From: an uncultured Rhizobiaceae group bacterium
GTDB taxonomy: Bacteria; Pseudomonadota; Alphaproteobacteria; Rhizobiales; Rhizobiaceae
NCBI GenBank assembly: GCA_937930635.1
Contig: CALHCF010000015.1
Span: forward strand, 1-64,000
DNA: 64,000 nucleotides
Reading direction: 5' to 3'
Shown here: positions 15,973-24,924 of the stretch, piece by piece
Position numbering within the stretch: the stretch's first letter is position 1
Layout: every line of letters begins with the position of its first letter
The notes under the pieces: generated by a model
Seen by the model: only the letters and a program-made list of their open reading frames with translations
Database searches by the model: none
Told to the model about the DNA's origin: nothing
Made by a program: the position numbers and the translations under genes

Positions 15973-17579
15973 GTGAAGAATTTGACTACATTATTGTTGG
16001 TGGTGGTTCATCCGGTTGTGTCGTTGCATCGCGCCTGAGCGAGGATCGCGGCGTCAAGGTCTTGATGATCGAGAGTGGCCGCAAGGACACCAACAAATGG
16101 ATCCACATCCCCGCTACCTTTTTCAAGGTTCTTGAGGGCGGCAAAGACGTTACCGCTTATGTCAGCGCGCCATCGGACGCGCTGAACGGTCGTCCCAATG
16201 TAGTGCCGCAGGGACATGTGTTGGGGGGCGGGTCGTCTGTGAACGCGATGCTTTATGTCCGCGGTCAATCCGAAGACTATGATAACTGGGGCCAGCTGGG
16301 TCTGCGTGGCTGGGCTTATAAAGACGTGCTTCCGGTATTTTCCGATCTGGAAAGCAACATGGTTTTCTCCGATGAATTCCACGGGATTGACGGAGAATTA
16401 AGCGTCTCGGAAAAGCGCTATGGTCATCCTCTGAGCCGTGCGTTCATCCGCGCCGCGCAGGAAGCCGGGCTGCCCTATAACGAAGATTTCAACGGTGCCA
16501 AACAAGAGGGTGTCGGGTTTTATCAGACCACAACCAAAGACGGGCGCCGCTGGAGTGCTGCGCAGGCATTCATCCGTAAAGCGGAAGGCCGCAAGAACCT
16601 CAAGATCATGACCGAAACGCGCGTCGCGCGTGTGACCTTTGATGGGACAAAAGCAACTGGTGTTGAACTTGAAGATGGCACCAGGATTGTCTGCAAGGGT
16701 GAGGTGGTTATGTGCGCAGGTGCGATTGAAACACCGCGGCTGCTGCAATTGTCCGGTATTGGAAATGCCGAAGAACTTCGCGGTCACGGCATCGATGTTG
16801 TGCATGACCTTCCAGGAGTGGGCGAGAATTACCAGGACCACATGGAAACCACTGTGCAGGGTGAAACCAAAGACCCGATCTCGATTATGGGTCAGGATAA
16901 AGGTCTCAAAGCCGTACGCCACATGGCCGAATACATGCTCAACCGGAGCGGATTGTTGACATCGAATGTGGTGGAATGCGGCGGCTTTGCCGATGTTTCT
17001 GACGGCGGTATTCCCGATCTTCAGTTTCATGTTCTGCCATTCATGGTCGGCGGTCTCGATCGCGATGCCATAGAAAAGCACGGTATTGCGATTGGTCCGT
17101 GCTTCCTGAGACCCTATTCACGCGGTTCTGTAAAGCTGGCGTCCAGCAACCCCAAAGATGCGGCCGCTTTTGACAGTGGCGCGCTAACCGATCAACGCGA
17201 TGTCGATGTTCTGAAACGGGGCGTCAAACTGGCTATCAATATTCTCGACACTCCGTCGCTGGCCAAGTTGATCACCCGCAGGCACCTGCCTGAACCGGGG
17301 GTCGAAGAAGACGACGCCAAACTGGATGACTATGTGCGTCAGACAGCCAAAACGGTGTTCCATCCCTCATCCACGGTGAAAATGGGTACTGCCAACGACA
17401 AGATGGCTTGCCTTGATGAAGAGCTGCGTGTGCGCGGAACGCAGGGCCTTCGGGTCTGCGATGCTTCGGCCATGCCCAACCTTGTTAGCGGCAACACCAA
17501 CGCACCGACAATGATGATCGCGGAACGTTGTACGCGCTTCATGCGCGGACAGGAAACTTTGCAAACAACAGTCACTTAA
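15969..17579 (+). CDS. GMC-family FAD-dependent alcohol oxidoreductase (choline dehydrogenase-like)
   Basis: A 536-residue glucose-methanol-choline oxidoreductase. It has the N-terminal FAD motif YIIVGGGSSGCVVASRL, the GMC signature GGGSSVNAMLYVRG, the second signature GAIETPRLLQLSGIG, and the C-terminal active-site His in VFHPSSTVKMG followed by SGNTNAPTMMIAE. No signal peptide is seen, so it acts in the cytoplasm or at the membrane face. It starts inside the end of the aldehyde dehydrogenase gene (ATGA). The pair predicts alcohol to aldehyde to acid oxidation. Choline is one possibility, but no betaine-specific neighbours are present. Confidence 0.92.
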   Translation: MSEEFDYIIVGGGSSGCVVASRLSEDRGVKVLMIESGRKDTNKWIHIPATFFKVLEGGKDVTAYVSAPSDALNGRPNVVPQGHVLGGGSSVNAMLYVRGQSEDYDNWGQLGLRGWAYKDVLPVFSDLESNMVFSDEFHGIDGELSVSEKRYGHPLSRAFIRAAQEAGLPYNEDFNGAKQEGVGFYQTTTKDGRRWSAAQAFIRKAEGRKNLKIMTETRVARVTFDGTKATGVELEDGTRIVCKGEVVMCAGAIETPRLLQLSGIGNAEELRGHGIDVVHDLPGVGENYQDHMETTVQGETKDPISIMGQDKGLKAVRHMAEYMLNRSGLLTSNVVECGGFADVSDGGIPDLQFHVLPFMVGGLDRDAIEKHGIAIGPCFLRPYSRGSVKLASSNPKDAAAFDSGALTDQRDVDVLKRGVKLAINILDTPSLAKLITRRHLPEPGVEEDDAKLDDYVRQTAKTVFHPSSTVKMGTANDKMACLDEELRVRGTQGLRVCDASAMPNLVSGNTNAPTMMIAERCTRFMRGQETLQTTVT

Positions 17580-17604
17580 TTTGTACCAATTGGGAGGAAA
17601 ATAA

Positions 17605-18867
17605 ATGAAACATCTGATTTTAGCCGGCTTAACTGCCGTGGGCCTTGCGGGGCTGAGTGCAACAAATGCGGCGGCTGATGGCCATGCAGCAAAGTGCGGT
17701 ATGGGCACAGGCGTACAGGCCACTGGCGAACCGATTAAGGTCGGCGGCATCCACGGCAACGCGGCACCTGGCGATTTTTCGTCGTCAACTGATGCGGCTG
17801 CGGCATATTTTTCATGCGTGAACGCCAATGGTGGCATCCATGGTCGCCCAATCGAATATCTGGTCGAAAATGATCAGTGGAACCCGGAATTGGCTGGCCA
17901 GGCTGCGTTGAAACTGTTGGTCGATGAAAAAGTTGTCGCCATGGTTGGCAACGGCTCATTCCTTGAAATGGCCGTGAACGCGGGCACCTACGCGGAGCAG
18001 GGCATCATGACGATGGCATCTGCCTGTGCTGTGTCAGAATGTTTTGAAAGTTCAAATATTGTTTCAACAAACCAGGGGCCGTTGGCGTCCAACATTGGAG
18101 CCGCACAATTTGCCCAGGAGGAATTAGGTTCCAAAAGCGTCGCCTGTATCGGTCTTGCGATCCCCAACGTGGGTACATGGTCCTGCGATCAGGTAACAAA
18201 GCTGATGGAATCCCGTGGGGGTGCAGGTCATTCGATCTTCCTGAACCCGGCCGCACCCGACGTGAACTCTGCCCTTCTTGAGGCGGTGGCAACAGGCGCA
18301 GATACCATGCTGCTGAATCTGCCTGCAGGTTTGGGCATTGCTGTGCTTAAAGCTGCCGAAGAGCAAGATCTGCGCGATGCATATAAATGGATCGCACCAA
18401 CGCCACTTTATGATCTTTCAGTGCCTGAGGCGATTGGCAAGTATTGGGATGGTGCTGTCTATGTGAACGCTGAACTGGCACCATTCACCGATGGCGGTGC
18501 TGACAACAAAAACTGGATCAAGGTAATGGACAGCTATGCCAAGGCTGACGATCCACGCGATTCATTCTCGCAGTCGGGTTATCTGTCTGCACGTTTCTTT
18601 GTCGACACATTGTTGGCCATGGATGCAGCCGATGTCGGAGACCGCACCAAGGTCAATGCCGCGATTACTGCAATCAGCGGCTATAAGAGCGATCTGCTAT
18701 GTGGGCCATATTATGTGGGCAAAGCCGATTTCCACATGCCGAACCACGCAGGGCATATGGTGCTGATCAAGGATGGTGGATTTGAAGTTGTCCGCGACTG
18801 TTACGACTATGACAGCGCCTATTTCAAACCCCATTTTGCCATTGAAAAAGAACTTGGCCTGCGCTGA
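17605..18867 (+). CDS. ABC transporter substrate-binding protein, branched-chain amino acid type, cysteine-rich
   Basis: A 420-residue periplasmic binding protein of the LivJ-type type I fold. The signal peptide ends around ATNAAA, followed by DGHAAKCG. IKVGGIHGNAAPG and RPIEYLVENDQWNPELAGQAALKL fit the family. Eight cysteines occur in the mature part (for example SACAVSEC, WSCDQ, DLLCGPY, RDCYDY), unusual for this class and suggesting disulfides. It begins the importer part of the oxidation operon, 25 bp after the GMC gene with GGGAGGAAA before the ATG. The ligand is presumably the alcohol or a precursor. Confidence 0.9.
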   Translation: MKHLILAGLTAVGLAGLSATNAAADGHAAKCGMGTGVQATGEPIKVGGIHGNAAPGDFSSSTDAAAAYFSCVNANGGIHGRPIEYLVENDQWNPELAGQAALKLLVDEKVVAMVGNGSFLEMAVNAGTYAEQGIMTMASACAVSECFESSNIVSTNQGPLASNIGAAQFAQEELGSKSVACIGLAIPNVGTWSCDQVTKLMESRGGAGHSIFLNPAAPDVNSALLEAVATGADTMLLNLPAGLGIAVLKAAEEQDLRDAYKWIAPTPLYDLSVPEAIGKYWDGAVYVNAELAPFTDGGADNKNWIKVMDSYAKADDPRDSFSQSGYLSARFFVDTLLAMDAADVGDRTKVNAAITAISGYKSDLLCGPYYVGKADFHMPNHAGHMVLIKDGGFEVVRDCYDYDSAYFKPHFAIEKELGLR

Positions 18868-18874
18868 AGTTATA

Positions 18875-18906
18875 CCATTGTGCCGCCCTTCGCGGCGGCA
18901 CAATGG
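18875..18906 (+). terminator. Perfect 13-bp intercistronic hairpin between binding protein and permease
   Basis: CCATTGTGCCGCC pairs exactly with GGCGGCACAATGG around a 6-nt CTTCGC loop. No T-run follows, so it is more likely an mRNA-stabilising or partial-attenuation hairpin than a full terminator. Such structures after binding-protein genes commonly keep the binding protein in excess over the membrane subunits. Confidence 0.75.
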
Positions 18907-18919
18907 AGCATGATTTCCA

Positions 18920-19882
18920 ATGAAAATTGATCGCACACTCGCTCTGTCTTTCGCGGCCTACGTCATCATTATGGCGTTGGCTGTTGTCTGGCTGACATGG
19001 GGCAAACCCGCGACCGTGATCGGCCTTTTTGCTGTGTCGGGTCTGGCGACAGGGTCGCTTTACGCGCTTGGCGGAATTGGGCTTGTCGTTCTTTATCGCG
19101 CGACGGGTGTGCTGAACCTTGCCAATGGCGCAATGGGTGCCGCCGGTGTCATGTTTGCCTGGCAGTTGGTGCAATGGGGAACACCCGGCCCTGCTGCGTG
19201 GGCGATTGGTATTTTACTGACAACCGGTTTGTCGCTTGGATATGGGCGCGGAATAGCGCCGCATCTGGCCTATCAACCGCCCGTTGTTAAAGCCGCTGCG
19301 ACCCTGGGGGCGGCATTGATCATCCTTGGGTTGATCAATTTTTTCTGGATCGAAGACGCACGAAAATTCTCGTTTCCAACAGATGCGATCGGGGTCAAGA
19401 TCCTTGGGCTTCGTGTAACAGGAACACGGCTGATTGCCCTGTTGGCGGCTATCGGTGTTGTGGTTGCGACGCAGATATATCTGACCCGGTCTGTTCGGGG
19501 GCTTCAGATGCGCTCGCTTGCTGACAATCGCGATCTTTCCGCGTTGATTGGTATTCCGATACTGCGTGTCGAAACCCTGGCCTGGGGCATTTCCGGCCTG
19601 CTGGCCGGGTTCGCTGGTTTGATGTTTGGCAACCTGATCCGGCTGGAGCCAACGGTTATTACTTTCATGGTCATTCCGTCCATTGCAGCCGCAATCTGTG
19701 GCCGTCTGGAAAATCTGTGGCTGGTATTGATCGGCGGGCTGTCGATTGGCTTGCTGGAATCTCTTCTTACTTTCTCGCCGTTGTTGAAGGGCGTACGCCC
19801 GATGACGCCGTTCGTGATTGCAGCCCTCGCCATGCTTTGGATGCAGCGCGGTCAGCGCCTGACATTTGCAGGGTCAGATTAA
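18920..19882 (+). CDS. Branched-chain amino acid-type ABC permease (LivH family)
   Basis: A 320-residue inner-membrane permease with about 8 hydrophobic helices. It shows the LivH opening ASGLATGSLYALGGIGLVVLYRATG-like region (GLATGSLYALGGIGLV) and the cytoplasmic coupling stretch LQMRSLADNRDLSALIGI with GIPILRVE. It follows the binding-protein gene after the 13-bp hairpin and is one base from the LivM-LivG fusion gene. Confidence 0.93.
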   Translation: MKIDRTLALSFAAYVIIMALAVVWLTWGKPATVIGLFAVSGLATGSLYALGGIGLVVLYRATGVLNLANGAMGAAGVMFAWQLVQWGTPGPAAWAIGILLTTGLSLGYGRGIAPHLAYQPPVVKAAATLGAALIILGLINFFWIEDARKFSFPTDAIGVKILGLRVTGTRLIALLAAIGVVVATQIYLTRSVRGLQMRSLADNRDLSALIGIPILRVETLAWGISGLLAGFAGLMFGNLIRLEPTVITFMVIPSIAAAICGRLENLWLVLIGGLSIGLLESLLTFSPLLKGVRPMTPFVIAALAMLWMQRGQRLTFAGSD

Positions 19883-19883
19883 G

Positions 19884-21584
19884 ATGGACCGGCTCGCGAT
19901 CTTCATGCCTAAAACTGCGTCTGCACGGCAGGCGATTGTTTTCTCCTTGCTGGCCTTTTTTGTCCTGCCGTCGGTAATCGGCGCGCAATGGACGAACATC
20001 CTCACATCGGCTGCATGCTTTGCGGTCGCAGCCGCCGGTGTCGCGTTCCTCTATGGACGTGTGGGAATGGTCAGCCTGACCCAGGTGGGGCTAATGGGTG
20101 TTGGCGGCTGGGTGATGTTGCGTCTCAGCCACGGTACGGACCTGCCGTTCGAGATCAACCTGATCCTGGCAGGCGGCGTCACGATGGTCTTTGGTGCCAT
20201 TCTGGCCTTTCCGGCGTTGCGCCTGCGCGGTCTTTACCTTGCGCTGATCACGCTGATGGCTGCGGGTGGCTTTGAGATACTCTTTGCGACCTATCAGTTC
20301 CCAAATGGGGGCGAGGGTTTTTGGGGTGTGCAAACCGGCACCGAAGTTGGCGTGCGTCGCCCGACAATTGCAACAAGTGATACCGGGTATCTGAGGTTCA
20401 CCATTGCGGTTTCTATTGCTTGTTTCCTGCTAATCGAATGGAACCGCCGCAGCAAGCCGGGTCGTGCGTGGGCCATGTTGCGCCAGTCCGAGGCGGCCGC
20501 GATGGCTGCCTCTGTAAATGTTGTGTTTCACAAACTCTGGGCCTTTGCCCTGTCCGGATTGATTGCCGGATTTGCGGGCGCGCTTTTGGCGGGCAGTATC
20601 GGATTGCTCGACCCATCCACTTTCCGCGCCAGCGAAAGTATCCTGTTGTTTGCCCTTGCTATCGTCGGGGGTGCTAGGTTCTGGCAGGGCGCACTTATTG
20701 CGGCAGTCCTGTATCGTATTCTGCCGGCGCTGCTGAATGATTGGGGGCTGGATCCGGATCTCGCATTCATAATTTTTGGTGCGGGTCTCCTGCATGCATT
20801 GATCACCGCACCAGACGGAATCGCCGGGCAAATTTTCGGCAACCGCGCTGTCGCAAAAGGTTCAACGGATGGCGGTCTGTCGATTGCGGGCTTGTCAGTG
20901 CGCTACGGCGGGGTCGTTGCACTGGAACCGCTCGACGTTTCTTTTACCAAACCCGTCGTCGGTATTATCGGACCAAATGGTGCAGGTAAAACCACCCTGA
21001 TGAATGCATTTTCGGGCTTTGTGTCGAGTACCGGCCACATCGATGCGGGCGGCACTCGCCTGTCCAGTTTGGCCCCCCACAAACGCAGTCAGTGGGGTTT
21101 GCGCAGGTCGTTCCAAAAGGCTGAGATTGCTGAAGATCTCAGTGTGCGGCAAAACATTCAGGTACAGCTTGATGGAGCCAAAATTTCTGCGTCAGAACGC
21201 GATAAGGCCATTTCCATTGCGCTGGATTTCGTCGGGTTAGATGGTCAACAAGATACTCTTGCCGGACAGCTTTCCGGCTTTGAGCGCCGCCTGGTCGATC
21301 TGGCGAAAGCCGTTGTCGGCAGCCCGCGTATTGTCATGCTGGACGAGCCTGCTGGCGGGTTATCCAGTGATGAGACGGAAAAACTGGGTGATCTGATCCT
21401 TGGCATCCATGCCCATTGCGGCGCACAAACGCTTTTGATCGATCATGACGTTGATCTGGTAAAACGGGTGTGCGGTGAAACACTGGTTCTGAATTTTGGC
21501 CGCAAGATTGCATTTGGTCCGGTGCAGGAAGTGTTTACGCATCCCGATGTTGTTGCGGCTTATTTGGGTGGGTCGGAAAAATAA
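19884..21584 (+). CDS. Fused LivM permease and LivG ATPase
   Basis: A 566-residue polypeptide joining two subunits normally encoded separately. Residues 1-320 are a LivM-type permease (VSLTQVGLMGVGGWVML; RLRGLYLALITLMAAGG). Residues about 330-566 are a LivG ATPase with Walker A GPNGAGKTTLM, a signature in the form LSGFERRLVDLAKA, Walker B IVMLDEPAGGLS and a switch His in LLIDHDVDLV. The signature is less canonical than LSYGQQR or LSGGQ. The ATG at 19884 is one base after the livH stop; an in-frame TTG at 19866 is less likely. With the separate LivF, the predicted importer is LivH, LivM-G and LivF. Confidence 0.92.
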   Translation: MDRLAIFMPKTASARQAIVFSLLAFFVLPSVIGAQWTNILTSAACFAVAAAGVAFLYGRVGMVSLTQVGLMGVGGWVMLRLSHGTDLPFEINLILAGGVTMVFGAILAFPALRLRGLYLALITLMAAGGFEILFATYQFPNGGEGFWGVQTGTEVGVRRPTIATSDTGYLRFTIAVSIACFLLIEWNRRSKPGRAWAMLRQSEAAAMAASVNVVFHKLWAFALSGLIAGFAGALLAGSIGLLDPSTFRASESILLFALAIVGGARFWQGALIAAVLYRILPALLNDWGLDPDLAFIIFGAGLLHALITAPDGIAGQIFGNRAVAKGSTDGGLSIAGLSVRYGGVVALEPLDVSFTKPVVGIIGPNGAGKTTLMNAFSGFVSSTGHIDAGGTRLSSLAPHKRSQWGLRRSFQKAEIAEDLSVRQNIQVQLDGAKISASERDKAISIALDFVGLDGQQDTLAGQLSGFERRLVDLAKAVVGSPRIVMLDEPAGGLSSDETEKLGDLILGIHAHCGAQTLLIDHDVDLVKRVCGETLVLNFGRKIAFGPVQEVFTHPDVVAAYLGGSEK

Positions 21585-22283
21585 ATGGCACTGACAGTCC
21601 AATCCCTGACAATCGAAAATGACGGCAAGACGCTGGTGTCCGAGGTCTCGCTTTCTGTTGCCGCAGGGCGAATGACAGCGATACTTGGCGCCAATGGTGC
21701 AGGTAAATCAGAGCTTGTTCTTGGTATTGCGGGAATGCTTCCTGCCTCCGCGGGCCGGGTTTTGGTTGATGGAACAGACATCACCAACAAGACACCGGAG
21801 ATCATTCGTCGTGCCGGTGTCGCCGTTGTTCCTGAAGGTCATCAGGTCTTGAGCCACCTGTCCGTGAAGGACAATTTGCGAGCGGCAGGAAGTATCTTTG
21901 GTAATATGGAGGAGGGGCAGCAGAAGGTGTTGCACATCTTCCCCGAACTGGAGGTTTTGCAGGATCAGACAGCAGGCACGCTGTCGGGAGGGCAACAACA
22001 GATGGTGGCTCTGGGTCATGCACTCATGGCACGCCCAAAGTACCTGATCCTTGATGAGATGTCGCTTGGTCTCGCTCCGGTTGTGGTCAATCGTTTAATG
22101 ACCGCGATACGGCAATTGTGCGACGACGGTGTCGGGGTTTTGCTGATCGAGCAATTTACAGACCTTGCGTTGCAGAACGCGGATTTTCTCACCGTTTTGC
22201 GCCAGGGGTCAGTTGCCTTCACAGGTGCGCCTGCAGATATCCGTCGCGATGACAGCATTTTGCAATCGGCCTATTTTGGTTGA
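21585..22283 (+). CDS. ABC transporter ATPase, LivF family
   Basis: A 232-residue ATPase starting immediately after the stop of the fusion gene. Walker A is GANGAGKSELVLG (Ser-Glu where LivF usually has Ser-Thr), the signature is LSGGQQQM, Walker B is YLILDEMSLGLAP and the switch region is LLIEQF, where LivF proteins carry Gln or His. It pairs with the LivG half of the fusion protein to power import. It ends the operon, followed by a hairpin with a T-run. Confidence 0.93.
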   Translation: MALTVQSLTIENDGKTLVSEVSLSVAAGRMTAILGANGAGKSELVLGIAGMLPASAGRVLVDGTDITNKTPEIIRRAGVAVVPEGHQVLSHLSVKDNLRAAGSIFGNMEEGQQKVLHIFPELEVLQDQTAGTLSGGQQQMVALGHALMARPKYLILDEMSLGLAPVVVNRLMTAIRQLCDDGVGVLLIEQFTDLALQNADFLTVLRQGSVAFTGAPADIRRDDSILQSAYFG

Positions 22284-22369
22284 AACGATGTTTCTCCAAA
22301 GTATTGACCACGATATCCGGTCGGCCAGGTCCTGCTTGAAGTGCCGATTTGTTCAATTTTTCAGAGGGG

Positions 22370-22388
22370 CCGCGCAGTCCGCGGTTTT
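22370..22388 (+). terminator. Rho-independent terminator of the ABC operon
   Basis: CCGCG-CAGTC-CGCGG followed by TTTTCT, directly before the stop codon of the convergent HxlR gene. The stem is short but fully GC, extended by a G-T pair. Confidence 0.55.
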
Positions 22389-22775
22389 CTAGGTTTGGAC
22401 ACGACTATCAAATGCATCACGGGCCTTCTCAATATCAGAGCGTTTTTGCAGAGCCCATTTTGAGAGAGAGGCCAACGGGTCGAGTAGAGATTTCCCAAGA
22501 TCCGTCATTTCGTAATCGACGCGGGGCGGGATTGTCGGGGTCATCGTTCGCAGCACCAGACCGTCGCGTTCCAGTTTGCGTAGTGTTTGCGTCAACATCC
22601 GCTGAGAAATGTCAGGGATTGCCCCTTGCAGTTCTGAAAATCGATGGGATCCAAATGTCAGATGGGTGATTATCAGCAAACTCCATTTGTCACCAATCTG
22701 GCCCAGAACAGACCGAACCGGGCAAAGCTCAACTTTGTAATAGGCGTCAGGGGCCTTGTTTGGTGACTTTTTCAT
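22389..22775 (-). CDS. HxlR-family transcriptional regulator
   Basis: A 128-residue winged-helix regulator with the family hallmark [39 protein letters not shown] as recognition region, and [15 protein letters not shown]. Cys18, in ELCP, corresponds in position to the redox-sensing cysteine of YodB/HypR-type members. It is divergent from a DsbA-like gene, with operator-like half-sites just upstream of its start, which suggests autoregulation and control of that gene, possibly by electrophile or oxidant stress. Confidence 0.93.
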   Translation of the reverse strand: MKKSPNKAPDAYYKVELCPVRSVLGQIGDKWSLLIITHLTFGSHRFSELQGAIPDISQRMLTQTLRKLERDGLVLRTMTPTIPPRVDYEMTDLGKSLLDPLASLSKWALQKRSDIEKARDAFDSRVQT

Positions 22776-22795
22776 GTATTTTACAATTTTTCTTA

Positions 22796-22830
22796 GGTTA
22801 CTAAAAAGTGCCTACTTCCGAAAAGTAACC
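22796..22830. promoter_or_regulatory. HxlR operator candidate
   Basis: GGTTACT (22796-22802) and AGTAACC (22824-22830) form a perfect 7-bp inverted repeat, and an intermediate AGTGCCT at 22807-22813 gives an imperfect nearer partner. These half-sites resemble known HxlR-family operators and sit 20 bp upstream of the hxlR start codon, facing the DsbA-like gene. Confidence 0.55.
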
Positions 22831-23047
22831 ACATATCCCTATATGGTCAATAAGGTCGGCAGTTGGGCACATACAGGAGCAGTTTCCTGCTCATTCAAAT
22901 GGAAGGCGTTTCCATCGCCAACCGTTAAAGTTTTGCGATCTATTCCGGGTTGAAGGAAGCAGCATGGTTCAACGTCGGGGTGTCGTTCAGAAAATCCCCT
23001 TAGCCGCTAATACGTGCCGGTAAGGCCCTAATCAGAAGGACAAAAAG

Positions 23048-23710
23048 ATGACAGATTCAACACGGCTTGTTTATGGCTATGACGCTATTTGTGGGTGGTG
23101 CTTTGGTTTCGTTCCCGCAATGCGAAAGTTTGCTGAGACACATCCAGATGTCGCGATTGATGTTGTCCCTGGCGGGTTGTTTTCGGGCGATCGCGCCTGT
23201 CATTACACGCAGCTCGTTGATCATATCGTCCATGCATTTCCCAGAATTACCTCGATTACAGGGCAGAAACCCTGCGACGGATTCTGGGACCTGATCAAGC
23301 AGCCGGGTGGTGCTGTGGCAAACTCAACTGTGCCCAATATGGCTGTTGCGATGATGGCTGAAAAAGCTCCTGAACGTTCCCTTGAATACGCCCATCGGCT
23401 GCAGGAAATTCACTTCCTGGAAGCTGCTGATTTCAATGTTGCTGAAACCTATGAGACACTACAGAACCGGCACGGTTTTCCTGAACTTGATTTATCGGCC
23501 ATAATTGGCGCAACAGATGACAGTCCTGAGGTTGCAAAGGCCTATGCGCGGTCCAGGCGGTTGCAGATATCGTCATATCCGACCGTGTTGCTGGTAGATG
23601 ACAAAGACACCGTTCTGTCGGTCCTGCCGAGCACTTACGATCCCGCTGGATTTGAGCAGGCTTATTTTGCAGCGCTGAGCGTGCCTGCACATGAACCAAA
23701 TCCGATCTGA
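23048..23710 (+). CDS. DsbA-superfamily thiol oxidoreductase
   Basis: A 220-residue thioredoxin-fold protein of the DsbA/FrnE type. The active site CGWC (Cys15, Cys18) follows the first strand LVYGYDAI, and the cis-proline region is SSYPTVLLVD. There is no signal peptide, so it is cytoplasmic, unlike classical DsbA. It is divergent from the HxlR regulator, 272 bp away, and its last 49 bp overlap tail-to-tail with fumarylacetoacetase. Such HxlR-linked cytoplasmic DsbA proteins are probably part of thiol or electrophile stress responses. Confidence 0.88.
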   Translation: MTDSTRLVYGYDAICGWCFGFVPAMRKFAETHPDVAIDVVPGGLFSGDRACHYTQLVDHIVHAFPRITSITGQKPCDGFWDLIKQPGGAVANSTVPNMAVAMMAEKAPERSLEYAHRLQEIHFLEAADFNVAETYETLQNRHGFPELDLSAIIGATDDSPEVAKAYARSRRLQISSYPTVLLVDDKDTVLSVLPSTYDPAGFEQAYFAALSVPAHEPNPI

Positions 23711-24897
23711 TAGCCGTTTCCCCGAGCCGCGCCCCGCAGGGTCAGCGTGTCTCCATCTTCAACAAAACTCCGCCGCAGACCCTCATTCAGTTCAATGGGT
23801 TCCTTGCCGCCCCAGGATAACTCCACAAGCGAACCCAGACTGTTTTTTTCGGCTCCTGAGATGGTTCCTGAACCAATCAGATCACCAATACGCATGGGGC
23901 AGCCACTGGACGTGTGTTGTGCCAGTTGCTGCGCGGCGGAATAGTACATCTCGTTGTAGTTCGTTCGGCAAATCACGGTTTCCGAATTATCTTGCGGTCG
24001 CAAACCCACTTCAAGCTCGATGTCATAAAGCATCGGACCCGGTTCCTGAAGATAGGCCAGAAGTTCCTTTTCCCGTTCGGGGGTAGAACAGCGAAAAGGT
24101 TCAAGGGCAAGCGCGGTTACAATCCACGCACTGATGGTCGTTGCCGTTGCTTTAGCCTGAAATGGCCCAAGCGGCTGATATTCCCACGCCTGGATATCGC
24201 GGGCTGACCAGTCATTGAGCAGGACGTATCCAAAAATATTGTTAAAGGCCTGTTGTACACTGATCGGCCCCCGTGACCTCTGCCCCACAATCGCCCCCAG
24301 TTCCAACTCGATATCAAAACGCTGCGAAGGGCCAAATCTGGGAACTTCGTCATCGGGTCCCTTGAGCTGGCCATGGGGTCTTTGGATATCCGTGCCGGAA
24401 ACAACGACTGATGATGCGCGTCCATTGTAACCGATGGGCAGGTGCAGCCAGTTCGGTGGCAGGGCGTTGTCGGCCCCTCGAAACATGGTTCCAATATTAG
24501 TGGCGTGATGTCTGCCCGAATAGAAATCGGTAAACTCAGCCACTTCAAAGGGCATGTGTAGCGCGGCTTCTTTCAGCGGCACCAGATAAGGTTCAATATC
24601 GGCTTGCCTGTCGCTGTCTTCCGCCAGAAGTCCCGTCAACTCATGGCGTAATCTGCGCCAGTGAGATTGCCCCAGTGCCATGAACGAATTCCAGATGCCG
24701 GACTGTAACGTACCGTCGAAAGAAATGATTCCAGCACTTTCCAATCCGGCCACGTCCAGAATCCTGTCGCCAATAGCCACGCCGCATCGATGTGGCCCGG
24801 CACCAATGGAAAAGACGCCATAGGGCAGGTTGTTGAGTGGAAACTGGCATGTAGCGCTGTTGGCGCTGTCCACCCAACTTCGTTTCAGATCGGTCAT
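23662..24897 (-). CDS. fahA: Fumarylacetoacetase
   Basis: A 411-residue enzyme that hydrolyses fumarylacetoacetate to fumarate and acetoacetate, the last step of tyrosine/homogentisate breakdown. It has the N-terminal SH3-like part (LPYGVFSIGAGPHRCGVAIG) and the catalytic fold with DFYSGRHHATNIGTMFRG, the metal-binding ELELGAIVG, and LLNDWSARDIQAWEYQPLGPF. Length is as expected. Its 3' end overlaps the convergent DsbA-like gene. It lies downstream of homogentisate dioxygenase on the same strand. Confidence 0.96.
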   Translation of the reverse strand: MTDLKRSWVDSANSATCQFPLNNLPYGVFSIGAGPHRCGVAIGDRILDVAGLESAGIISFDGTLQSGIWNSFMALGQSHWRRLRHELTGLLAEDSDRQADIEPYLVPLKEAALHMPFEVAEFTDFYSGRHHATNIGTMFRGADNALPPNWLHLPIGYNGRASSVVVSGTDIQRPHGQLKGPDDEVPRFGPSQRFDIELELGAIVGQRSRGPISVQQAFNNIFGYVLLNDWSARDIQAWEYQPLGPFQAKATATTISAWIVTALALEPFRCSTPEREKELLAYLQEPGPMLYDIELEVGLRPQDNSETVICRTNYNEMYYSAAQQLAQHTSSGCPMRIGDLIGSGTISGAEKNSLGSLVELSWGGKEPIELNEGLRRSFVEDGDTLTLRGAARGNGYQIGFGSCAGTLSAAK

Positions 24898-24924
24898 GTT
24901 CTGGCTCTCAAGTGTTGCGTCAGA

